Positions 21,366 through 28,698 of a DNA stretch of 42,840 nucleotides are shown in pieces. Location of the stretch: the IMG/VR virus record IMGVR_UViG_3300032223_001256, positions 1 through 42,840 of that record; one strand, 5' to 3'. A model generated the notes under the pieces. It searched no databases. It was not told where the DNA came from and saw nothing but the letters and a program-made list of their open reading frames with translations. The translations under genes were made by a program, and so were the position numbers. How positions within the stretch are numbered: the first letter of the stretch is position 1; each line of letters opens with the position of its first letter. This DNA is from a virus.

Positions 21366-21397
21366 AGCCGTCCCCTTCGGGGGGCGGCTCTCTTTTT
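21366..21397 (+). terminator. Strong intrinsic terminator
   Basis: AGCCGTCCCC (21366-21375), loop TTCG, GGGGGCGGCT (21380-21389), then CTCTTTTT. The stem has one G-U pair. It closes the regulatory operon and separates region 2 from the virion genes. The 67 nt before it also hold a GCCGGA/TCCGGC hairpin but no gene. Confidence 0.9.
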
Positions 21398-21410
21398 GGG
21401 ACGTAGGTCA

Positions 21411-21416
21411 CATAAC
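21411..21416 (+). promoter_or_regulatory. Possible -10 for a leaderless transcript (weak)
   Basis: CATAAC lies 7 nt before the ATG at 21424, downstream of a strong terminator, so some promoter is needed here. The hexamer matches consensus at only 4 of 6 positions. Confidence 0.3.
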
Positions 21417-21423
21417 TAGAAGA

Positions 21424-22554
21424 ATGGCAGACAAGAGAAACTGGGTTGTTGTGCTTCCCGTCAAGGGTGAAGCCGTCACAAAGATTGGTCCCGAGCAGCA
21501 CTTTATGCTTCTTCAGCAGATTGCGCCCGACCTCAAGCCCGAGATTAATCTTTGGGCTGCGAACGTTCCGGCTCCGAGGAACGACCGCTACGTTGTCGCT
21601 CGTGGATTCGTGAACCCCTTCGGTAGGATCTGCTTTGATGAATGCTCTCATCAGGGCAGCCTTCGCAATCAGGTTTACGATGCCGTCTTCTCAACTCTCA
21701 ATGGTGCAAAGGTTGCAAAGAAAGATGATGATGAGTTCGTTCCAACTCCTTATACTGACCCTGTAAAGATTCTAAACCTCTTTGCGGCCAGAGCTATGAA
21801 CGAGCACATCCCGAATGAGGATGATCTTCTAGCCATTTCCCGATACGGTATGGGAATCTCTAGCGTAGATCGGGAAGAGAAACTGAAGTACCTCAACATG
21901 ATCATGGAGGCTGAGAATCCTGCCGCCGCTATTCGTCTGGCTCAGGAGACAAAATGCTTACGCTTCCTTCTCCCCGACGTTGCTGACGCTAAGGGTTTCT
22001 GGCAGCGGTACAAGAAGACATCTAGCGAGTTGTTTGAGCATCTGCTTCACACTCTTGATTACGTTGCAAAGCACAGTGACGATAGGGATCTTCGCTGGGC
22101 GGCTCTGCTCCATGACATTGGAAAGATTGAGTCCGTGTGGGTTGATGAGGATGGACGCACTCACTTTCGCAAAGGACCTGAAGGTCAAGGGGCTAACCAT
22201 GAAGAGGTGGGTCCCGAAATGATCAAGCGCATGTTCGACAATCTTGCGGTGCCCGAGGAGATGACAAACCGAGTCTGCTTCTTTGTTCGTGAACACATGT
22301 TCGACCACTTCGACAACAAAAAGGGAGCCAAGAAGTTCCTAGAACAGATGGGCGGTCCCGAGCAGGCACACGCAATGCTCACTCTTAGAGGCGGAGACGT
22401 GCAGGGCAAGCCCGGTCAGGCCGAGGCTGAAGAAGAGATCGTTGAAATGAGAAAGCTTATCGATAAGGTTCTCAAAAAAGACGACAACGAATGGGAAGTT
22501 GTCCCAGAGGACAGTGACTTTTTTGTTGTTCTTGTGGATCATGATATAATCTGA
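21424..22554 (+). CDS. HD-domain protein, CCA-adding-enzyme-like
   Basis: A 376-aa product with no clear ribosome binding site. The HD phosphohydrolase set is visible: H206 in LFEHLLHTLDYV, H230-D231 in WAALLHDIGK, then GRTHFRKGPEGQGANHEEVG and VREHMFDHF. The order RWAALLHDIGK....GR.HF...G..HEEVG is typical of the HD domain of bacterial tRNA nucleotidyltransferases. The first 150 residues do not show the GGxxR/DxD catalytic motif of that enzyme. The function could be phosphodiesterase or phosphatase activity on nucleotides or tRNA 3' ends. It is the first gene after a terminator and before tail genes. Confidence 0.75.
   Translation: MADKRNWVVVLPVKGEAVTKIGPEQHFMLLQQIAPDLKPEINLWAANVPAPRNDRYVVARGFVNPFGRICFDECSHQGSLRNQVYDAVFSTLNGAKVAKKDDDEFVPTPYTDPVKILNLFAARAMNEHIPNEDDLLAISRYGMGISSVDREEKLKYLNMIMEAENPAAAIRLAQETKCLRFLLPDVADAKGFWQRYKKTSSELFEHLLHTLDYVAKHSDDRDLRWAALLHDIGKIESVWVDEDGRTHFRKGPEGQGANHEEVGPEMIKRMFDNLAVPEEMTNRVCFFVREHMFDHFDNKKGAKKFLEQMGGPEQAHAMLTLRGGDVQGKPGQAEAEEEIVEMRKLIDKVLKKDDNEWEVVPEDSDFFVVLVDHDII
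22542..22550 (+). promoter_or_regulatory. Extended -10 TGATATAAT, leaderless start
   Basis: TG-A-TATAAT is a perfect extended -10. Only 6 nt separate it from the ATG at 22557, so transcription would start at the A of the start codon. A TTGTTG -35-like box lies at 22523-22528 with a 16-nt spacer. There is no Shine-Dalgarno. It sits inside the end of the HD gene. Confidence 0.72.
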
Positions 22555-22556
22555 GC

Positions 22557-23099
22557 ATGAGTGAAGAAGAGGAAGAACCCGAGAAGGAGGAAGCAGATGC
22601 CGATATGCCATTTGAGCAGCGCGATAGCGACGGCAACTTCCTTCTTACCAAGAAGCCTATTGGATCCAACGAAGAGGATCACACTCTTGCTCGCAAGTTT
22701 GCGCAGCAGACTCTTGACGAATACCTGACAATCAAGTCGGAGGATCGTCAAACGGAATGCTGGTCTCCAGACTGTGTCGCTCCTCCGATAGCATGGGTGC
22801 GGGAAATTCAATTCGATATGCTTGGCGACAAGGCTGGCATCAATCAAAATATTGTTTCAAGCCGGGACTATGTGGGTCCAGTCCCGGGCTTCTGTGTAAA
22901 GCACATTGCAACAGGACCTCCACAGCTCGCAGAACGCGTCTACTGGGATCAGACAGAGATTTCTCTGGGTTTACGTCCCCGTAAATGGTGGGTGATCTTT
23001 ACCGATGGCACCAAGCAAGGTGGCTTATGCGAGGTCCTCAATCCTAAGAATCTTAAACCGATTACTCAGGATCTGCACATGAAAAACTCAACCAACTGA
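22557..23099 (+). CDS. Hypothetical protein, 180 aa, probably leaderless
   Basis: The first 30 residues are very acidic (EEEEEPEKEEADAD). The middle has CWSPDCVAPPIAWVREIQFD and a later C..H pair (GFCVKHIATGPP) that could form a zinc site. The C-terminal part is KWWVIFTDGTKQGG-like. It is expressed from TGATATAAT without a ribosome binding site. No family recognised; position before the tail genes suggests a virion or assembly role. Confidence 0.65.
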   Translation: MSEEEEEPEKEEADADMPFEQRDSDGNFLLTKKPIGSNEEDHTLARKFAQQTLDEYLTIKSEDRQTECWSPDCVAPPIAWVREIQFDMLGDKAGINQNIVSSRDYVGPVPGFCVKHIATGPPQLAERVYWDQTEISLGLRPRKWWVIFTDGTKQGGLCEVLNPKNLKPITQDLHMKNSTN

Positions 23100-23133
23100 A
23101 CATAAGCATTAGAAAACTAGGAGAAAAGCACGA

Positions 23134-23628
23134 ATGGCTTACATTCTATTCAATAAGGGTGAGCGAAGCCTAATCAACACTTGGCTTGGCGGTTTCACCA
23201 ACCTTAGCGATGGCGTTCCCGGATCCAACGTATATGTTGGTATGGCCACTCGCGCTATTGCAAGCACAACAAAGGCAAGCAATCTAACAAATACGGGCGG
23301 CGCAGAGGATCTTATTGAGATCGGTTGCGTTAACTCCGGCGGTTACTCTCGCTTTGCCATCGGTAGAACCGCTGGTTCCCCGTCTGGCTCGACATGGCCC
23401 GACGCACGGCTAGTTGGCACCAGCTACCAAACGATATCAAATCAGGCGCTTTTCACATTCAGCAACACACCAGAGGTCAACGGTGCCCGAATGTGGTTCG
23501 TTGCGCTAAGCGGTCCGACCCCAAGTCGTGGCAGCAATGACGCAATCTTCGGCGCTGACCTTGCAGCACAGCGCAACTTTGCTGCCGGTGACACCGAGCG
23601 CATCACAATCACCTACCGCCAAACATAA
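23134..23628 (+). CDS. Virion structural protein, tail-fibre-associated type
   Basis: A 164-aa product behind TAGGAGAAAAGCACG. It has the small, beta-rich, Gly/Ser/Thr-rich composition of phage tail proteins: LINTWLGGFTNLSDGVPGSN, VYVGMATRAI, then GGYSRFAIGR and ARMWFVAL. The layout resembles its downstream neighbour and phage proteins in which a 'VYVGL.T' strand is followed by 'GY.R....'. Likely a minor tail or fibre-attachment subunit. Confidence 0.6.
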   Translation: MAYILFNKGERSLINTWLGGFTNLSDGVPGSNVYVGMATRAIASTTKASNLTNTGGAEDLIEIGCVNSGGYSRFAIGRTAGSPSGSTWPDARLVGTSYQTISNQALFTFSNTPEVNGARMWFVALSGPTPSRGSNDAIFGADLAAQRNFAAGDTERITITYRQT

Positions 23629-23640
23629 GGGAGATAGAAA

Positions 23641-24096
23641 ATGGCAGGCAATAAATCCAACTATCTCGCTAAGAAGGTTCTTGATCACGTCCTAGGCAAG
23701 ACGACTTACACCGCTCCGTCTACGATCTACTTCGGTCTTTGGACAGCGACTCTTGGCGATTCGTCCACCGGTACAACGGCTGGCGAGCCGACAGATCTGT
23801 ATGATTCTGGTACTGGGCTAGGGTATAGAAGAGTGTCGAAGACGAACAACACTTCGTTCTGGCCGAACGCCCTTGGTAGTGACGTTGCGACTAAGTCGAA
23901 CAACGACGCTCTCACTTGGTCTACGGCTGCGGCCGATTGGGGAACTATCACTCACTTCGCAATTCTGGATGATGGTCCCACCGCAGGTGCTGCTGCAAAC
24001 GTTCTTTATTGGGGTCAACTCACCTCGCCCAAGATCATCAGCACGGGCGACACCGCAAGTTTCTCTAGCACCGCTCTTGTGGTCACAGAAGACTAA
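23641..24096 (+). CDS. Phage tail-fibre-family small protein
   Basis: A 151-aa product behind GGGAGATAGAAA. It starts MAGNKSNYLAKKVLDHVLGK followed by TTYTAPSTIYFGLWTATLGD, the pattern SNYLE..LLDHVLG...Y..P...Y.GL.T found in a common family of phage minor tail/structural proteins, with GLGYRRV and ITHFAILDDG later. It would be part of the virion. A terminator follows. Confidence 0.72.
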   Translation: MAGNKSNYLAKKVLDHVLGKTTYTAPSTIYFGLWTATLGDSSTGTTAGEPTDLYDSGTGLGYRRVSKTNNTSFWPNALGSDVATKSNNDALTWSTAAADWGTITHFAILDDGPTAGAAANVLYWGQLTSPKIISTGDTASFSSTALVVTED

Positions 24097-24114
24097 TCAA
24101 CTACTCGTTGGCTT

Positions 24115-24166
24115 CAGCCCTCGCGCCCTCTCCGGACGGTTTGGACGCGAGGGCTGTAGTGTTTTT
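24115..24166 (+). terminator. Intrinsic terminator with 11-bp stem
   Basis: CAGCCCTCGCG (24115-24125) pairs perfectly with CGCGAGGGCTG (24146-24156); the 20-nt loop may fold further. TAGTGTTTTT follows. The long loop is unusual, but the stem and T-run are convincing. It ends the transcript of the two small tail genes. Confidence 0.85.
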
Positions 24167-24212
24167 GGTCTCTCCTTTCATGTAAATAGTGAACCCTAGA
24201 AGGATAAGGTAA

Positions 24213-24653
24213 ATGGCTCTTAATCGTGGCGTCCAATTCATTTGGAATAACGAATCTACTGGCGAATATACGGGTCCGACCGGACCGACAGGGGCATCCG
24301 AATACGCAGTTGTTGGTGCTCAAACAAATGTTGCCGTTCATGTTGAAGTAAGCGGCGCGACAACGATTAGAGTTCAGGCGGCATATCCAGTTGATCGCTC
24401 TGTGGGTAGAAACTACATGCCCACCGGTCCTGACGCTCATGATTACTATTCGATTTATTCGAACGACTCCTATCTTGCGACTGGTCCCAACCCCAGTGAT
24501 GCACAGGCAGTCTTTGTCCGCAGACCTCTTGAATTCGTATTTGAGGGTGCTGGTAAGGCATCGTTTGATATCTCGCCCTACACTCCCAAGTTCTTGCGTC
24601 TTACTAGCACGAACGATGTGACAGCAACGGCGGCAATCGAAGTCGTCGGGTAA
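24213..24653 (+). CDS. Virion protein with GPTG segment, 146 aa
   Basis: Behind AAGGATAAGGTAA. The product has GEYTGPTGPTGASEY near residue 18, a short collagen-like Gly-Pro-Thr tract, followed by a beta-rich domain (VAVHVEVSGATTIRVQA). It ends LRLTSTNDVTATAAIEVVG. It lies 2 nt before the long tail fibre gene, so it is probably a fibre-associated or fibre-connecting subunit. Confidence 0.65.
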   Translation: MALNRGVQFIWNNESTGEYTGPTGPTGASEYAVVGAQTNVAVHVEVSGATTIRVQAAYPVDRSVGRNYMPTGPDAHDYYSIYSNDSYLATGPNPSDAQAVFVRRPLEFVFEGAGKASFDISPYTPKFLRLTSTNDVTATAAIEVVG

Positions 24654-24655
24654 CA

Positions 24656-27598
24656 ATGACAAGTTTCCCTGACGGACTACCAACCAAGCCGGTCGATATC
24701 ATATCGGGACAGTATGTTCAGGCAGAGCATGTTGACCCCCTGTGGGATGAGGTTATCGCCGTTGAGAACGTTCTTCTTGGTGGCGCAACTCTTGCTTCGT
24801 CGCTCTCGCTTAAGCCGACTGGTCCCTCGTATACGCCGCTTACTGTAAGAGGTGTTGCATCGCAGTCGGCACCAATCATGAGCGTCGGCGATGTCAGCGA
24901 TGCCGATAAGCGCGTTGCGGTTACGTCCGATGGTAAACTTCAAATTGGTTCTGATAGATATCTTTACCGTTCTGCTGTTGGCATAGAGACAACAAACAAA
25001 CTGTCTCTAACAACTCAGGGTTCAGGCGGCGGCATCGTTATGGGAACGGACGCTGTTCTTTATCGTGGTTCTGGTGCCACCCTTGAGACGACATCCTCTG
25101 CGTTTTCCTCAATTCGAACGAACACAACCGATTCTGCTTTTCAAACGCAGGTCTCCGGAGATTCGTCAAACCGTGTAGTCGTTCGTGCTGACGGTCGAAT
25201 CTCTTTTGGTGCTGGTGGAGCTACAGGACCGGACGCTTACATAGAATATGCGGGAAGTGGCTCCCTAGGCGTTACACTGGGAAGCGGCGGGACTCTAGCG
25301 GTTACGGGCAATCTCAGCGTCACAGGATCCTTGCAGCGCAATGGTGTTGATGTTGTTGCCACAACTGACACTCGCTTATACGACTCTCGTACCCCGCAGG
25401 GTGCAGCTGGTGGCGATCTTACTGGCTACTATCCAAATCCGTTATTGGCTGCGGCGGGAACAGCAGGAACTTACACCAAGGTCACAACAGACACCAAGGG
25501 TCGCGTTACTTCGGGATCAAACCCAACAACTCTTGACGGTTACGGGATAACAGACTCAGTCAAGAGCGTTGCTCTTTCGCTTCCAAGCATCTTCTCAGTA
25601 TCTGGATCGCCTATTCAATCCGGAGCAACAACAGGCGTTTCGGGCACTCTTTCAGCTACGCTCGCAAACCAGAACATCAACACCGTGCTTGCCGGTCCGG
25701 GTTCAGGCGCAAGCGGTCCGCCTACGTTCAGGTCTCTTATTGCGGCAGATCTTCCATCACACACTCATCCTTATGATCAGATCACTGGTCTTGGAACGGC
25801 GGCGATAAAAGACGTACCCGCCACTGGAAACGCGACCAGTATTCAGGTCGTCCTTGGAAGTGACACACGTCTCACCAATTCAAGAACACCGACCGGACCC
25901 GCAAGCGGTGATCTCGCTGGCACTTATGAGGGCGGTCCCACTCTTGCCGCTGTCGGAACAGCAGGCACCTCCTACACAGCGGTAACGACAGACTCCAAGG
26001 GCAGAGTTACGGCGGGATCTTACCCAACATCTGTTGGTTATGTCACGGGTCCCAGCGGCAGACTGACATTCTCTAGCGCAACCTCGTCTACCGGTCCAAC
26101 AGGAACCACAGCCATCTCACTTGATCTTGTGTCCGGTGTGGCTACTCCTGATACTTACAGATCAGTGACGGTTGACACCTATGGTCGCGTTACGGCAGGC
26201 ACAAAGCCAACAACTCTTGATGGTTACGCCATTACAGACGCCATAAAGAGCGTTGCCCTATCGCTTCCTTCGATATTCAACGTTTCGGGTTCTCCCATCA
26301 CTTCTGGTGCTACTACTGGTCCCACGGGCAGCCTTTCAGCGACTCTTGCGAGTCAAAGCATCAATACTGTGTTTGCCGGTCCGACAGGTGGGTCGAGCGC
26401 CGCTCCTACGTTTAGATCCCTTGTCGTAGATGATCTTCCAGCGCACACCCACACCTTGTCGCAGATTACAGGGATAGGTACTTCAGCTTCAAGGAACGCT
26501 CCTGCGACCGGAAATGCCACGAGCACTCAGGTTGTTCTTGGAAGCGATACACGCCTTACCGACTCAAGAACACCGACCGGTCCTGCCGGTGGCGACCTTT
26601 CCGGTACATACGAAGGCGGTCCGACTCTTGCTGCTGTGGGCACCGCTGGCACCTACACGTCTGTGACAACAGACTCTAAGGGTCGCGTCACGTCTGGCAC
26701 GAACCCCGTACTTGTCACCAGCGTCACTGGTCCTAGTGGTCAGTTAACGTTCAGCGTTACTGGTCCGACGGGTGCAAATGCGATCACTGTTGGTCTTGCA
26801 ACAACAGGCTCTGCCGGAACGTACACATCTGTGACAACAGATGCTTACGGTCGTGTTACGTCGGGGTCTAATCCAACGCCAAGCAAAGCAACAAACGTTG
26901 CTGGTGGTTTAGCCGGTCAAATTCATTATCAATCTGCGGCGGACACGACAGCATTCCTTGCTACTGGTCCCACAGGATCGGTGCTTACGGCAAACGGTGT
27001 TGCTGCTCCCTCCTACACTGCTCAGTCTTCGCTAACTGCCGGAAAAGCAACCGCTGTTGCTGGTGGTCTTGCCGGTCAAATTCCCTATCAGTCTGCCGCC
27101 GACACAACAGCGTTCTTAGCAACAGGTCCGGCCGGTGCCGTCTTAACATCATTTGGTGGAGCAACCGGTCCAGTATGGTCAACAACAATCTCTAACGCAA
27201 ACGTTGTTGGGCCAACAGAAACGTTTGCCACTCGTGCGGCGCTTACCGGCCCCACAGCAGCAAACTTTGACGCTAAGACTCAGTCAGTTCTTTATGCGAA
27301 TAGCAATGCGGGAGGAAACTGGACGCTTAACGTTCGCGGCAATTCAACAACAACGCTTGACTCAATGCTTTCGGTTGGGCAGTCGATGACCATTGTTCTT
27401 ATGAATCAGAATGGTTCTCCCGCCTACTATCAAACCGCAATGACAATTGATGGAACAAGCGTTACACCTAAGTGGTTCACCGGAACAGCACCGACAAGTG
27501 GCAACATAAACTCAACAGATGTGTATACTTTCACAATTATGAAGACAGCGGCAACTCCCACGTATACGGTTCTTGCTTCTACGGCTAAGTTCGCTTAA
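24656..27598 (+). CDS. Repetitive tail fibre protein, 980 aa
   Basis: A long Gly/Ser/Thr/Pro-rich protein with a distinct N-terminus (residues 1-60, probably tail attachment) and tandem repeats. Three copies of (S)DTRL.(D/N)SRTP.G...GDL.G.Y start near residues 236, 401 and 629; five or more copies of T.VT.D..GRVT.G are present; two copies each of KSVALSLPSIF.VSGSPI.SG, FRSL...DLP.HTH and VAGGLAGQI.YQSAADTTAF occur. GPTG collagen-like triplets are scattered. The C-terminal 100 residues lack repeats (MTIVLMNQNGSPAYYQTAMT) and may form the tip. It is likely a trimeric fibre. AGA codons are frequent, unlike region 1. Confidence 0.85.
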   Translation: MTSFPDGLPTKPVDIISGQYVQAEHVDPLWDEVIAVENVLLGGATLASSLSLKPTGPSYTPLTVRGVASQSAPIMSVGDVSDADKRVAVTSDGKLQIGSDRYLYRSAVGIETTNKLSLTTQGSGGGIVMGTDAVLYRGSGATLETTSSAFSSIRTNTTDSAFQTQVSGDSSNRVVVRADGRISFGAGGATGPDAYIEYAGSGSLGVTLGSGGTLAVTGNLSVTGSLQRNGVDVVATTDTRLYDSRTPQGAAGGDLTGYYPNPLLAAAGTAGTYTKVTTDTKGRVTSGSNPTTLDGYGITDSVKSVALSLPSIFSVSGSPIQSGATTGVSGTLSATLANQNINTVLAGPGSGASGPPTFRSLIAADLPSHTHPYDQITGLGTAAIKDVPATGNATSIQVVLGSDTRLTNSRTPTGPASGDLAGTYEGGPTLAAVGTAGTSYTAVTTDSKGRVTAGSYPTSVGYVTGPSGRLTFSSATSSTGPTGTTAISLDLVSGVATPDTYRSVTVDTYGRVTAGTKPTTLDGYAITDAIKSVALSLPSIFNVSGSPITSGATTGPTGSLSATLASQSINTVFAGPTGGSSAAPTFRSLVVDDLPAHTHTLSQITGIGTSASRNAPATGNATSTQVVLGSDTRLTDSRTPTGPAGGDLSGTYEGGPTLAAVGTAGTYTSVTTDSKGRVTSGTNPVLVTSVTGPSGQLTFSVTGPTGANAITVGLATTGSAGTYTSVTTDAYGRVTSGSNPTPSKATNVAGGLAGQIHYQSAADTTAFLATGPTGSVLTANGVAAPSYTAQSSLTAGKATAVAGGLAGQIPYQSAADTTAFLATGPAGAVLTSFGGATGPVWSTTISNANVVGPTETFATRAALTGPTAANFDAKTQSVLYANSNAGGNWTLNVRGNSTTTLDSMLSVGQSMTIVLMNQNGSPAYYQTAMTIDGTSVTPKWFTGTAPTSGNINSTDVYTFTIMKTAATPTYTVLASTAKFA
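25360..27150 (+). repeat. Degenerate tandem repeats within the tail fibre gene
   Basis: Protein-level repeat units of about 165-230 residues recur with diverged DNA. Copies keep the same block order: DTRL..SRTP, GDL.G.Y, T.VT.D..GRVT.G, then the SLPSIF block and the FRSL..DLP.HTH block in the first two copies. The last two units are shortened to VAGGLAGQI.YQSAADTTAFLA. The pattern suggests expansion by recombination. Confidence 0.75.
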
Positions 27599-27609
27599 GG
27601 ATTAATGTA

Positions 27610-28653
27610 ATGCCAATTCGTTCTAGTTTAGGCGGACTATCAGTAAGAGGATTCTTTCCCGGCGCTGGTGTGCCGGGCGCTCCAACCAGCGTCAGCACCT
27701 CTGCCGGTGCCACGACATCTGCTCCAACGGTTAACGTATCATGGACTGCACCAACAAACAATGGCGGCGCTCCAATTACATCGTACAGGGTAACGGCTAG
27801 TCCGGGTGGAGCGTTCGCAACAAGCGCAACAACAAGCGCGACAGTCAGTGGTTTATCTGTCGGAACATCTTACACTTTCACAGTCACGGCAACTAATGTT
27901 GTTGGTACTGGACCATCTTCAACAGCCTCTAGTTCGTTCACAACTTGGAATGCTACTGGTGGATCTGTAAGTACTTCTGGCGGATATAAATACCATGTGT
28001 TTACCGCTGCCTCAAATACATTTACAGCGGTCGGCACGCCATCTAAAAGCATTGCTATATTTTTGTGTGGCGGCGGCGGCGGTGGTGGTGGTGGAAACGA
28101 CCAAAATCCTGATGTTACCGCAGCCGGTGGATCCGGTGCTGGTGGAGCCGTCTATCTGAATGACTCTGTTTCTGTAGGTGCTGGCTCTATCGCTGTCACT
28201 GTTGGTGATGGAGGTGCTGCGTGTGTTGACGATTTCAGCGATGGTAGCGGCGGCGGAGCATCTTACTTTGGGGGTTATGGAGCAGGCGGTGGAGGCGGAG
28301 GCGGCGTCGCTCCGGTACACTACATTGGTGGCGGTGGTGGATCGACATCCGCAAATATCAACGGCTCAGTAACTAACTATTCTGGTGGCCCCGGCGCTAA
28401 TAATGTTGGTTTTGCAAATTACGGCGGCGGTGGCGCTGGTGCCGGTGGTAACGGCGGTGGCGGTAGTGGAAGTAATGAAGGCGCTGGCGGTAATGGCTAC
28501 AGTCCTTGGGGCCTTGGACCGTATGGTTACGGCGCAGGAAGCGGTTGGGGAGGCAGCGGAGCAGCCAACACAGGTAATGGTGGTCAGGGCAGTGCGGGCT
28601 ATGGCGGCGGCAATGGGGGTTCGGGTATTGTCATTGTTAGATACCCATGGTAA
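27610..28653 (+). CDS. FnIII plus glycine-rich tail adhesin, 347 aa
   Basis: Behind AAGGATTAATGTA. Residues 20-115 form a fibronectin type III domain (GAPTSVSTSAGATTSAPTVN, WTAPTNNGGAPITSYRV, GLSVGTSYTFTVTATN). After about residue 145 comes a long glycine-rich domain with G5-G9 runs and YGGGGAGAGG patterns, ending GGSGIVIVRYPW, a typical end of phage glycine-rich tip domains. Such domains form polyglycine-II-type bundles in receptor-binding tips of other phages. Likely a receptor-binding or host-recognition protein at the fibre end. Confidence 0.8.
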   Translation: MPIRSSLGGLSVRGFFPGAGVPGAPTSVSTSAGATTSAPTVNVSWTAPTNNGGAPITSYRVTASPGGAFATSATTSATVSGLSVGTSYTFTVTATNVVGTGPSSTASSSFTTWNATGGSVSTSGGYKYHVFTAASNTFTAVGTPSKSIAIFLCGGGGGGGGGNDQNPDVTAAGGSGAGGAVYLNDSVSVGAGSIAVTVGDGGAACVDDFSDGSGGGASYFGGYGAGGGGGGGVAPVHYIGGGGGSTSANINGSVTNYSGGPGANNVGFANYGGGGAGAGGNGGGGSGSNEGAGGNGYSPWGLGPYGYGAGSGWGGSGAANTGNGGQGSAGYGGGNGGSGIVIVRYPW

Positions 28654-28698
28654 TCCTAAAGCAATAAAACAAACCGCCGCAGCCACTTAAATATTAGT

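Noticed and set aside
25360-27150. CRISPR-like or regularly spaced repeats
   Set aside because: The repeats are protein-level fibre repeats of unequal length within one reading frame, with no fixed spacers; no CRISPR array is seen in the window.
28060-28660. Open frames in other frames and strand of the GGC-rich adhesin region
   Set aside because: They reflect the low-complexity GGT/GGC sequence; the + frame gives a coherent FnIII plus glycine-rich protein ending in a known pattern.
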